From positions 338,241,010 to 338,305,009 of the forward strand of contig NC_053392.1 in NCBI RefSeq assembly GCF_905171765.1: 64,000 nucleotides of DNA, given 5' to 3'. Below are positions 35,410 to 45,181 of the stretch, one piece after another; the first letter of the stretch is position 1; the number at the start of each line of letters is the position of its first letter. The DNA is from Bufo bufo (lineage: Eukaryota > Chordata > Amphibia > Anura > Bufonidae). Under the pieces are notes generated by a model that was not told where the DNA came from, made no database searches, and was given only the letters and a program-made list of their open reading frames with translations. A program made the position numbers and the translations under genes.

Positions 35410-36078
35410 GAGTATGAGAGACTGGGTACCAGTAGGGCCTCTCTCCTCTGGAGAGGCTTTGCTTTTAGCGTACCCTAGCCTAGTCATACGTTTCCTGGTG
35501 GTGGGCTGATGCTTTCACCGTAGATTTTTGTTTTGTGGGATGTTGAGCTTTGAAGAAAGGCTTACAGAGACCGAGCTTGGGCTTTCGGGTAGTTCTGTAT
35601 ATTAGAATATTTAGCAGTTTGTGTTAAATAATTATGTTGTTTATGTTGTTTATTAGGATAGAATGAGTTGGGGCTAGTTAGGTTGGGTGGGTGAGGGAAG
35701 GGGTCTTTTATTTGTGCTTTTAAGTGTTTTTTGTGTGTATTGAAGTGGGAGGCCTGCATCTAGCCCTGGACTATGCGGACATGGGTGGACATGGGGCGAG
35801 GGGCTAGATGTGGGTGGTGGAGGTAGGGCTGGCCTCGGACTATGCGGACACGAGAGAGACGTGAGGCGGAGGTCAGCCATGGGTGATGGGTGAAGGGTGA
35901 TGGAGTAGGTAGTGGGGGTTAGGGCTAAATTAGGGAGGTGAGGTTTGTTTTGCTTTATGTGTTATATTAATAAAAAGGTAATATAAATAAATAAAAAATA
36001 AAAAATAAAAATATATATATATATATATATATATATTTTTGGTGATGGGAAAAAAAATAAAAACATTTTTTTTGTTTA

Positions 36079-36118
<40 letters not shown>

Positions 36119-36366
36119 GTTTTATTAGTCTTATTTGCGTTTTTGTTTTGACGAGTAGTCAAGTTTTTCCTTTTGGGTTTTACAGCTGAACCAGCTAAGT
36201 AAGTTTCATTTCCTTTTTTTTTTAGCATTTGTATATAGTTTGTATATAGTTTTTATAGGGTATTGGTATGAATGTGAGTATGAGTGAGGCTGGGCCAGCT
36301 GAAAAGCTGTTCTGTTTTGTTTTTTTCTTGTCTGTTAAGTTTTGTATTTTTCTAATAAAAAAGAGT
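35410..36366 (+). other. LINE 3' untranslated region with simple repeats
   Basis: Contains an (AT)n tract at about 36010-36037, an (ATT)n tract at 36083-36117 and T-rich DNA. It ends TTCTAATAAAAAAGAG rather than in a long poly-A. No supported gene. Confidence 0.7.
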
Positions 36367-36461
36367 TCCCATTGCAGAGAATCAGGCTTCATGTCACCCA
36401 CCACTGGAACAGGCCACTGTCAGATATTTAGGCCCCGGCACCCAGACGGAGGAGAGGTTCA
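36367..36461. repeat. Resumed 93 bp array unit after the LINE
   Basis: One unit identical in pattern to those at 27057-28367, followed by GAGAGGTTCATTCAACTTTGG, which leads into hAT sequence. Confidence 0.85.
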
Positions 36462-36570
36462 TTCAACTTTGGGTTGCCCCGCAATATAATGGCAAAATTA
36501 AAAAAAGAGGATTGAATGAAGTGCCCTGGAGTACAATAATATATTGTTAAGGGGATGTAGTTATAAATGT

Positions 36571-37306
36571 CTAATCTGCACAAGGGATAGACAGGTCCTG
36601 TGGGATCCATGTCTGGTTCATTTTTATGAACGTCAGCTTGTCCACATTGGCTGTGGACAGGCGGCTGCGTTTGTTTGTAATGACGCCCCCTGCCATGCTG
36701 AATACACGTTCAGACAAAACACTGGCCGCCGGGCAGGCCAGCACCTCCAAGGCATAAAAGGCTAGCTCTGGCCACGTGGACAATTTGGAGACCCAGAAGT
36801 TGAATGGGGCCAAGCCATCAGTCAGTACGTGGAGGGGTGTGGACACGTACTGTTCCACCATGTTAGTGAAATGCTGCCTCCTGCTAACACGTTCCGTATC
36901 AGGTGGTGGTGCAGTTAGCTGTGGCGTGGTGACAAAACTTTTCCACATCTCTGCCATGCTAACCCTGCCCTCAGAGGAGCTGGCCGTGACACAGCTGCGT
37001 TGGCGACCTCTTGCTCCTCCTCTGCCTTCGCCTTTGGCTTCCACTTGTTCCCCTGTGACATTTGGGAATGCGCTCAGTAGCGCGTCTACCAAAGTGCGCT
37101 TGTACTCACGCATCTTCCTATCACGCTCCAGTGCAGGAAGTAAGGTGGGCACATTGTCTTTGTACCGGGGATCCAGCAGGGTGGCAACCCAGTAGTCCGC
37201 ACACGTTAAAATGTAGGCAACTCTGCTGTCGTTGCGCAGGCACTGCAGCATGTAGTCGCTCATGTGTGCCAGGCTGCCCAGAGGTAAGGACAAGCTGTCC
37301 TCTGTG
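36571..37306 (-). pseudogene. hAT transposase, C-terminal dimerisation domain
   Basis: Picks up after the MITE insertion with SLPLGSLAHMSDYMLQCL. It carries the typical hAT C-terminal block (ELAFYALEVLACPAASVLSERVFS, with KRSRLS after it) needed for dimer formation, and ends at a stop at 36571-36573. The joint with 40642 is fixed by the MITE's perfect 8 bp duplication. This piece is open throughout. Confidence 0.9.
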
Positions 37307-38246
37307 CAGTGGCGTAGGGATCGCCATAGCAACCATAGCAGTGGCTATGGGGCCCTACGCCACTGGGGGCCCGTCCCGGCCGCTTTCTGTTGATTTTTAA
37401 AAAAAATTTTATTCTAGTGTAGTGGGCGGGGCGCGGGGGGTCCGCGGCTCGGGCCTGGCTGGGGAGGAGTCGGGACTGGAGCAGGGCGCACGCAGGGCCG
37501 GGCCGACACAGTGGCTGGGGAGGCTCCAGCCAGGGCCGGCCTTTGGGGTGTGCGGGCTGTGTGGCCGCACAGGGCGCCATAGCAACAGGGGCGCCAGGCG
37601 GCCGACAGTCCGTCGCAATAATCCTGTGCCCTGCTGTCACTCACTGAGGCGCCGGCAGCCAGGTGATCAGCTGAGCGCAGCGCTCCAGTCCCGAGCCTCC
37701 CCGAGCCGAGTCCCTCCTCTCCCTGCTCACTCCCTTCTCTATCTACACTACAGTGATGTGTGCCGTGCCCCCAGCCAGGCAGCGCAGCGGCTGCGGCTCA
37801 CTCACTGTTCAATCAGTCAGTCTCCCTCCTCCTCGCTCCTCCCCTGCCTGCGGCTGCCTCCCAGTGGCCCTGCCTCCTTCTCTCTGATAAGGAAGTCAGG
37901 TGACGGTCCACAGTCAGGAAGTGACATCAGAGAGAGAGGCAGGGAGCTCCTTCACCGTGGGAGAATTAAAATCATTCCTCTTCACTTCTCTCCAGTCCAG
38001 CTCCTCCAGCAGCAGCCAGGCAGCCTGCCCAAGTAGTGCCCTGTGCCCAGCCCAGTGCCCACTATTGTGCCCTGCCTGCAGGCTGCAGTGCAGCAGCAGT
38101 GGTTTTTCAACCTGACCAACTAAGACAGTCCTGAGTCCTGAACTGAACTCTGAGAGTCCTGACACCTGTTGTCCTGGATAGTCACTCACTTACTTCTAAA
38201 AAGGCATAAATATAAAACATTTTAAGTGTAATGTAACAGTGTTTAA

Positions 38247-38833
38247 ACAGGTGTCTGAATCTGTCAATCATCAGAAAAAACGTTATGTTCTGTAGCTGAC
38301 TGACATGAGCGATGGGCTGATGTCAGCAGTACATAACAGTGTGTTTTATAACTCCCTGCCTGCCGCTGCCGCCGTTCTCTTAAAATAAAGACGTATAATA
38401 TGCTAATGAGCCTCTAGGTGCTATGAGGGCGTTCCTGCAGCACCTAGAGGCTCCGTCTATTCAGCCTTTGGCAGTGGCACGCCCATGTCCAGTTGATTGA
38501 CGTCTGAGTTCTCCTCTTCGTCCCATAAATCCCGCGCCTGAGCCGAATACTAAACGGGACGGCGCAGGCGTGGTATTTACGGGACGAAGAGGAGAACTCG
38601 AGACGTCAATCAACTGGACATGGGCGTACCACTGCCAAAGGGTGAATAGACGGAGCCTCTAGGTGCTGCAGGAACGCCCTCATAGCACCTAGAGGCTCAT
38701 TAGCATATTATACATCTTTATTTTAAGAGAACGGCGGCAGCGGCAGGCAGGGAGTTATGTACTGCTGACATCAGCCCATCACTAATGTCAGTCAGCTACA
38801 TAACATAACGGTTTTTCTGATGACAGAAACCCT
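38247..38833. mobile_element. Palindromic TTAA-target foldback element
   Basis: TTAA at 38243-38246 and 38834-38837. The arms mirror each other around about 38540; for example, GCTAATGAGCCTCTAGGTGC on the left is inverted on the right. The extreme left end is diverged from the right end (TTTCTGATGACAGAAACCC). It is the deepest layer of this nest. Confidence 0.82.
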
Positions 38834-39175
38834 TTAATAAAAAATATTAATTGATTGGACGACAACTATCAATAAAATGGATTTTGCACTAACATGAAAT
38901 TTGGATGTCTGTATTGGATGATATGTATTATTGCACATATAAGATGCCCCCCACAAAACATGTCACTGGTTACCTGTGGCATTTCTTTATGGGGGCATAT
39001 TTTAGGTGCAATACTAACAAGTGCCTTGCCCTGCACTCGCTCAGCTGTGCTCGCATACATATCGTGCCCTGTGTCCACTGTCCTGTGACCACTCTGCTAA
39101 AGCCTGGCATAGCCCAGCTATGCCCTGCTTTACCAAAGCAGACAGGCAGGAGCCGTGTGGTGATCATATTTATTG

Positions 39176-39245
39176 TATGTATGTATGTATGTATGTATGT
39201 GTGTGACTGTCCATCCCTGTGTGTGTGTGTGTGTCTCTCTCTGTG
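39176..39245. repeat. TATG/TGTG simple repeat
   Basis: TGTATG repeats merge into a TG run and then CT-rich DNA. The 235-codon frame crossing it at 38905-39612 has no protein-like features. Confidence 0.85.
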
Positions 39246-39737
39246 TGTATCACCATGCCCACAGTGTATCCTATGTCTTGACGCAGCTGCATCAGAAGTT
39301 CAGAATGTTCTGTGCGGGGCAAGAAGAAGATGGAAGAGGAGGCAGCGCCAGCATGGAGTCCTTGCGATAGACACAGGGAGGCACACTAAGGACGAAGGTA
39401 ACACTTCCACATTATCTACACTAGTGTTATCTGTGGTTTTACATAGGACCAGAGGTAACACTACTACATTTACGGAAATCAGAGAGCCATCACTGTGTTA
39501 TCTGTATTCAGAGAGCTATGTGGTGTTATTTGTGGTGTTACATAGGACTGCAGATAAAACTTTTATGGTTTATCCACAGGAGTCCCATAGATTCAGATAC
39601 CGTATCATGTAGCAGCATTATGGGTCCCAAAAAACCAGGGGTAAGGGGGGGGGGGCGCCACAAGGTTAGCTCGCACAGGGCGCCTGAACACCTAAGGCCG
39701 GCCCTGGCTCCAGCCAGGCCACTGAGTAACTCAGAAG

Positions 39738-39927
39738 ATCCGATGGTATATTCTAACCCCCAAGCGTTCCCATGGTGACGGGGACGCTTGCCTGGGGGTT
39801 AGAATATACCATCGGATCTGAGTTTTCATGAGCTCAGTGAGATCGTAAAAACTCAAATCCGATGGTATATTCTAACCCCCAGGCGTTCCCATGGTGACAG
39901 GGACGCTTGCCTGGGGGTTAGAATATA
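39738..39927. repeat. Two tandem copies of a near-perfect hairpin
   Basis: GATCCGATGGTATATTCTAA plus a short GC-rich middle pairs with its inverse about 80 bases later. A second copy follows at about 39857. Likely formed by duplication inside the hAT element. Confidence 0.8.
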
Positions 39928-39940
39928 CAGGGCCACGCCG

Positions 39941-40285
39941 CTCATAGCAGTATATTTATAAACTAATCAGTAACTACTTTAACTTTAATCATTGCTCATT
40001 GCTGATCTCTTTACTTGGATTATTTGGATATCTTACTCTGTCTTAGCTCCTGTAACAGCAGGCAGTGCGGGCGGGCGGCGCTCACTCACTGACGTCACGC
40101 ATCTGCTCCTCCCACTAGGCGGTGCAGGCGCGTGACGTCAGTGAGTGAGCGCCGCCCGCACTGCCTGCTGTTACCGGAGCTAAGACAGAGTAAGATATCC
40201 AAATAATCCAAGTAAAGAGATCAGCAATGAGCAATGATTAAAGTTAAAGTAGTTACTGGTTAGTTTATAAATATACTCCTGTGAG
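39941..40285. repeat. 345 bp inverted repeat (foldback)
   Basis: Arms of about 160 bp run from CTCATAGCAGTATATTTATA on the left to AAATATACTCCTGTGAG on the right, centred near 40113 (CTAGGCGGTGCAGG). No TTAA or other duplication is evident, so it may be native to this hAT family. Confidence 0.85.
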
Positions 40286-40297
40286 CGTCGGGGAGTG

Positions 40298-40575
40298 GGA
40301 TCTGTGGATGGCACTGTTTAGGAGGGATCTGTGGATGGCACTGTTTAGGGGGGATCTGTGGATGGCACTGTTTAGGGGGGATCTGTGGATGGCACTGTTT
40401 AGGGGGGATCTGTGGATGGCACTGTTTAGGGAGGATCTGTGGATGACACTGTTTAGGGGGGAGATCTGTGGATGGCACTGTTATGAGGGGGGGGGGTCTG
40501 TGGATTGCACTGTTTAGGGGAGGGGGGATCTGTGGATGGCACTGTTTAGGGGAGGGGGATCTGTGGATGGCACGG
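40298..40575. repeat. 27 bp minisatellite
   Basis: About ten units of GGATCTGTGGATGGCACTGT plus TTAGGGG variants. Frames across it produce repetitive peptides and are not genes. Confidence 0.92.
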
Positions 40576-40641
40576 GGGGGGGGCCCATACATTTTTTTGC
40601 TATGGGGCCCATGCATTTCTAGCTACGCCCCTGCCTCTGTG

Positions 40642-41719
40642 TATCGTCATCGTCCTGCGTTTCCCCCCAGCCACGCACCAGTGATGGGCCCGAGCTGCGT
40701 TGGGTGCCACCCCGCTGTGAACATGCTTCATCCACCTCCTCCACCTCCTCCTCATCCTCGTCCTCCTCGTCCTCCAGTAGTGGGCCCTGTCTGGCCACAT
40801 TTGTACCTGGCCTTTGCTGTTGCAAAAAACCTCCCTCTGAGTCACTTCTAAGAGACTGGCCTGAAAGTGCTAAAAATGACCCCTCTTCCTCCTCCTCCTC
40901 CTCCTGGGCCACCTCCTCTTCCATTATCGCCCTAAGTGTTTTCTCAAGGAGACATAGAAGTGGTATTGTAACGCTGATAACGGTGAGCACGTCGCATATG
41001 AGGCTGTGAGCGGGAAGGCCGAAGTTACGCTGTAGCACAGACAGGCAAGCAGCGGCAGGATGTGAACGCCGGAAGCGCGCACAGACGGCCCGCACTTTAT
41101 GCAGCAGCTCTGACATGTCAGGGTAGTTGTGAATGAACTTCTGCACCACCAAATTCAGCACATGCGCCAGACAAGGGATGTGCGTCAAACCGGCTAGTCC
41201 CAGAGCTGCGACGAGATTTCGCCCATTATCGCACACCACCAGGCCGGGCTTGAGGCTCACTGGCAGCAACCACTCATCGGTCTGTTGTTCAATACCCTGC
41301 CACAACTCCTGCGCGGTGTGGGTCCAGTCCCCCAAACATATGAGTTTCAGAATGACCTGCTGACGTTTACCCCGGGCTGTGCTGAAGTTGGTGGTGAAGG
41401 TGTGTGGCTGACTGGATGAGCAGGTGGAAGAAGAGGAGGAGGAAGCCGAGTAGGAGGAGGAAGCTACAGGAGGCAAAGAATGTTGCCCTGTGATCCTTGG
41501 CGGCGTAAGGACGTGCGCCAAAGAGCTCTCCGCCTGGGGCCCAGCCGCCACTACATTTACCCAGTGTGCAGTTAGGGAGATATAGCGTCCCTGGCCGTGC
41601 TTACTGGTCCACGTATCTGTGGTTAGGTGGACCTTGCCACAGATGGCGTTGCGCAGTGCACACTTGATTTTATCGGATACTTGGTTGTGCAGGGAAGGCA
41701 TGGCTCTCTTGGAGAAGTA
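40642..41719 (-). pseudogene. hAT transposase, central catalytic part
   Basis: Continues the piece at 49975: the reading resumes at HYFSKRAMPSLHN. It contains the conserved hAT aspartate block CGKVHLTTDTWTSKHGQGRY and a second block LVVCDNGRNLVAALG, both expected in the RNase H-like fold. An acidic, low-complexity EEE/DED stretch follows at about 40720-40900. The frame is open to the edge of the hAT MITE at 40633. Broken only by the insertions on both sides. Confidence 0.88.
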
Positions 41720-42092
41720 GTGGTGCAACGAGCCGGACACTGGGTCATTGGGACTGCTATGCAGTGGGTCAGGTTTAGATGTAATTAAGTTCGTGACGCC
41801 AGTTGCAGCTTGCGCAGGTACTGTAAGAGAGCCCTTTAAGATGTTATGAGCACACGTACTAGGTTAGGAATGCCAGAGGGGGATATTGTTTCTGTACTGT
41901 GTCAACGGTGTCACCTACCTGTGGTACGGCTGGACTCCTGTATCCTGGCTCACATGCAACAAAATGAGTGCTGTAAATAGGAGTAATGGAGGAATGATGG
42001 AATTCACACAGAAAAGAGGGCCAACTTGTCTTTAGAAAAGCGAAAAGGCCAGATTTGTCGACCAGGCCTACTTAATCCCAAAGTTAAATAGC

Positions 42093-42165
42093 ATATATAC
42101 TGATCCCATAGGACAGAAGGATAAAACTTAACATTTAATAATGATACAATCTAAAAATGAATAGA
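42093..42165 (-). repeat. Inverted copy of the Penelope-like element's 3' tail
   Basis: 73 bp that is the reverse complement of 49143-49215, apart from one visible mismatch. It places a copy of the element's terminal tail at its 5' side in opposite orientation, a structure reported for Penelope-type insertions. Confidence 0.85.
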
Positions 42166-42479
42166 CACTAGAGGAGGAGCCTCTACAACAAACATAGTGA
42201 AAGACAGCCCAGCAGGCATAAACTTGTACATGTATACACAGTGTGACCAAGATGATGTAAGATAACAGGAACGTTCTCACCCGATTGTAGATCAGGATTT
42301 CTCACGAAGATGATTGGTGATGGAGACGGCCCTGTGGTGCTTGGTAATTCACACTGGAGAGGATAGGTAAGTGTGCCCCTTTAGCATAGGTGGGTGACAG
42401 GGTAGTTGACCCTAGACAGCCCTGAATGGGGGGGCAGGGGCTAGTATGCCCTACCTATCTATACGGGGAACTTGCCCCG
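42166..42479. other. Unassigned 5' segment of the Penelope-like insertion
   Basis: 314 bp between the inverted tail and the hairpin. I found no match to the pseudo-LTRs or to the tail, and no gene. It could be transduced flank or a remnant of another template. Confidence 0.4.
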
Positions 42480-42615
42480 CAAGGAGCGTCCCCGTCCAGA
42501 TACCTGGCCCTGTGGGGACAGATTCCCTAGTAGTCCCTAAAAGGGAGCATTTTTTTAGGGACTACTAGGGAATCTGTCCCCACAGGGCCAGGTATCCGGA
42601 CGGGGACGCTCCTTG
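42480..42615. repeat. 60 bp-arm hairpin at the 5' edge of pseudo-LTR 1
   Basis: 42480-42539 (CAAGGAGCGTCCCCGTCC...) pairs with 42556-42615 almost perfectly, with a 16-base loop. The right arm includes the first six bases of pseudo-LTR 1. The second pseudo-LTR lacks this structure. Confidence 0.9.
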
Positions 42616-44193
42616 TCTACAAAGAAACATATTGGAAGGCTACCTCACGGTTGGCTGTCCCGACCACGGATCCTTTTAATATCTGTTAGAATATATGAAT
42701 CAGTCTATTCGTTAATAATATCACATATTTTATATTTTTTATCAAATGTAGTCTCATCTTAATATTTTAACAATTGGAAATTTGAAGGTTTATGTATAAA
42801 TAGAATATTTATGAATATTTATTAATAGCACACTTCAAATGCACTTTTACTTCAATATTGCATAACTTTGATATCCAATCTATAGTATTAATTTGGCTTA
42901 TATAGTTCTCTCCACATTGATTGTAGGAACAAATGCAGCTAAAAAACGCATGAGTTGCAAAAAAACGCATCAAAACCGCATGCTCAAAAAACGCATGTAT
43001 ATATAAAAAACGCATGCAGACTATTTGGAAGGAGAGACCCAATAACTCCTATTTGGCGTTTTCAATTGAATAACTTTTATATGCAACATATACTATCGAT
43101 TATATGTAGACAAATATATATATAATGATGTGGAAAACTACATGAGTATTTAAAGAGTTGTTTATCAAGTGCATGCACAAAAATCACATGTTTTGCATTG
43201 GAGCAGGAAAAATCCAGTGATCCATATTTTGGTGCTATCTAAGATATAAAAGGTGGAGGCTCACAGGTGATGCGGCACCACTGATGAAGGGAAGGAGAGT
43301 TCCCGAAACGCGTATGGGCCGGATCGCATACCTGTAATTAAAGCACCTCCACGTCCACAAGCATGGCCATGCTGTAAATTGAATTGAAGGACTTCAATAA
43401 CTAAGGAACATATCGGAGACTTACTGTGTCCTCCCCGCTGTGCTTGGGCGAAATCCCGCTTGGAAATCTCGTGAGACATCGGGTAAGTCAGCTGCAGCTG
43501 AACGAAGCTTGACGCCGGCAGTACCCCGCGTCGCCCGACTCACGCTGGAAACAACCCGTCCACCACGAGGGAGGTAAGAAGCACTGTATCTATTAGCTGC
43601 TATACCCACAGTGACTACGGGACTTTGCAATATTATACAGCTAACTGGTGCATATAAATCAGCACCTAAGGTCTTATACAGGAGTTCACTTAAAGCAGTC
43701 GGCCAGAGACTGGAAGAGGATACTCTCTCCTCATATTGGAGCCATAATATTAGCACATATTACAGGTGCATCATCCATGCAATAGACTTGTGAGCATAGA
43801 TCTCCTGGATAGGAGAATGCAAGATATCTTACCATATTAATGGACTTTTATATGATACCTTGGTCTACATACTATCAATTGGACTTCACCATACTGTGTA
43901 ATTATTCATCCGCGGTATATATTGAAGTGTAATCAATCCAAGCCCATTGTTTTTCAGATATTTTATTGTATTTTAATTTATTGTGTGACTATTTTATTTT
44001 TCATCACGTGTTCATCTATTGGATTTAATTAAATTTTATGTATTGGATGATACAAATGCAGTGTGCTCGCCCATTATTCTAGTTTACCCATATTACCTTC
44101 TGAGGGTGGGTGTCCCTCACATTTGGGCTAGCAGCACCTGTTCCACATCTCCGCCTTGAGTGAGCCACCATCTTATTGCTTGTATATTCTATT
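42610..44193 (+). repeat. Pseudo-LTR 1 of the Penelope-like element
   Basis: 1,584 bp direct repeat of 47565-49148 at a constant offset of 4,955 bases. One difference noted (T/C in CATCT[T/C]ATT). It would hold the promoter and a hammerhead ribozyme. ORF1 starts 39 bases after its end. Short frames inside are conserved only because the repeat is. Confidence 0.93.
43264..43334 (+). ncRNA. Hammerhead ribozyme motif in pseudo-LTR 1
   Basis: Type I layout. Stem I: CAGGT 43264-43268 with ACCTG 43330-43334, ATGCG 43270-43274 with CGCAT 43325-43329, CCA 43278-43280 with TGG 43315-43317, leaving an internal loop. Core CTGATGA at 43281-43287. Stem II GGGAA 43289-43293 with TTCCC 43300-43304. Core GAAA at 43305-43308. 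Minimal stem III CGCG at 43309-43312, and cleavage triplet GTA at 43312-43314. One extra A (43288) precedes stem II. The CGCG is too short for a hairpin but self-complementary, which suggests a dimeric active form. Such ribozymes are known from Penelope-like elements. Confidence 0.85.
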
Positions 44194-44231
44194 GTCATCA
44201 CCCATTTGTGTGAGCTCCTCTTGACGGCAAT

Positions 44232-45164
44232 ATGGACATTTGGCATCATCTAGAAACTAAAAAAATCAGAGCGGAAACTTATGATTTTAATGATATTAAT
44301 AATGCAACACCAGCAAATAGAGACATGACTGAAATTTTTCGTGAATTAGAAAGTCTGTTACAAAAACAGCTAAAGCAATATTGGGAGATTAGGTCCTTAC
44401 AACAATATGTGGATAGTAATAGAATACCGAAGGGTCTTCTATTACAAAAAACTCCAGCATATGATCTACTCAGTGACAAGTTTGAGGAAGAGTGGAATGC
44501 GCTATTATTTGCGCACTCAGTGTCACTGACTAAATTAATCATTAAAAGACGTTTAGAAATGTTGGAAGTTTTAAATAGTAAGATACTTAAATTGAAAGAA
44601 TTAGTAGACAAATTCCCTAAGAATGAAGAATTTGAAAACTGGCAGGAGAGACTGTGTAAGGGTCTAGATCGAATTGAAAATTATATAATAAATAGGAAAG
44701 GGAGAAAATACACAAACTCACAAAAAAATCCTCAGATAGAAGAGGCCCAAGGAAATTCGAATAAACCCAGAGAAAATCCCCCCCCAATTAGAGAAATGGG
44801 AGAGGAGGTCCTACAAAGTCACTATAATGTTCCAGTGAATAACCGATATGACCAATTATCTAATCAGCATTTTTTAGATCACACTCCAGCACATCACAGG
44901 ACCAGAACCAGACACAAAGAACGCACGCCCCCCACTTACAATCGAGAATCACCTACACACCAATACAACTTGAGGCACAAACACCAGTATCCGACACAAA
45001 TATTAGAAAATTACCCTCACCATCCTGTTCAAGAGAGGGAACAGGACACTTATCCCGTAAGGAAACACAGGCCCCGCCAACACTATCAACACGAGCACAT
45101 AGAAGGTCCAAAAAGACACGAAGAAGTCACAGGAAGAACAAGACAGCAAAGGAGACACCACTAA
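44232..45164 (+). CDS. Penelope-like element ORF1 (310 aa)
   Basis: First ATG after pseudo-LTR 1, in an intact frame. I do not recognise a named domain. Residues 30-150 look strongly helical and charged, with leucine-rich stretches (e.g. LNSKILKLKELVDKF) suggesting a coiled coil. The C-terminal third is rich in His, Arg, Pro, Thr and Gln (HRTRTRHKERTPPT, YNLRHKHQYP) and could bind nucleic acid. ORF2 begins 17 bases after its stop in another frame, so translation of ORF2 would need reinitiation, a bypass or a separate RNA. Function is unknown; an RNA-binding particle protein is only an analogy with LINE ORF1. A frame this long without stops next to an intact ORF2 supports it being real. Confidence 0.75.
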   Translation: MDIWHHLETKKIRAETYDFNDINNATPANRDMTEIFRELESLLQKQLKQYWEIRSLQQYVDSNRIPKGLLLQKTPAYDLLSDKFEEEWNALLFAHSVSLTKLIIKRRLEMLEVLNSKILKLKELVDKFPKNEEFENWQERLCKGLDRIENYIINRKGRKYTNSQKNPQIEEAQGNSNKPRENPPPIREMGEEVLQSHYNVPVNNRYDQLSNQHFLDHTPAHHRTRTRHKERTPPTYNRESPTHQYNLRHKHQYPTQILENYPHHPVQEREQDTYPVRKHRPRQHYQHEHIEGPKRHEEVTGRTRQQRRHH

Positions 45165-45181
45165 TAACACAAAAAGATTCA

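Larger units (their letters stand above)
28368..36366 (+). mobile_element. Near-full-length Tx1-like LINE (8.0 kb)
   Basis: Flanked by 21-base copies of the array unit (28347-28367 and 36367-36387, two mismatches), consistent with target-primed insertion into one monomer. Layout: 5' region, ORF1 with a gag-like domain and three zinc knuckles, ORF2 with apurinic-type endonuclease, reverse transcriptase and a C-terminal Cys/His motif, and a 3' region of about 960 bp ending AATAAAAAAGAG. The features match the Tx1 branch of the L1 group known from Xenopus. Confidence 0.85.
37531..39706. mobile_element. Second non-autonomous hAT element nested in the first
   Basis: Ends CAGGGCCGGCCTTTGGGG and, inverted, CAGGGCCGGCCTTAGGTG. 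Perfect 8 bp duplication GCTCCAGC at 37523-37530 and 39707-39714. It carries a TTAA foldback at 38247-38833 and a TATG/TGTG repeat near 39176-39245. Confidence 0.92.
37307..40633. mobile_element. Non-autonomous hAT element inserted in the hAT transposase
   Basis: Ends CAGTGGCGTAGGGATCGCC and, inverted, CAGGGGCGTAGCTAGAAATG. Perfect 8 bp duplication CCTCTGTG at 37299-37306 and 40634-40641. It contains a second hAT element, hairpins, a foldback-like inverted repeat and a 27 bp minisatellite. No transposase of its own; its reading frames are chance. Confidence 0.92.

Noticed and set aside
37422..38036. 204-codon GC-rich open frame
   Set aside because: It spans the junction of two nested hAT elements, whose ends are defined by perfect duplications, so it cannot be an old gene.
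38905..39612. 235-codon open frame on the plus strand
   Set aside because: It crosses a TG-rich simple repeat inside a non-coding hAT element and shows no domain; composition explains it.
42809..43756. Minus-strand frames of 72-111 codons duplicated at 47764-48711
   Set aside because: Duplicated only because they lie in the pseudo-LTRs, and antisense to the element; no protein features.
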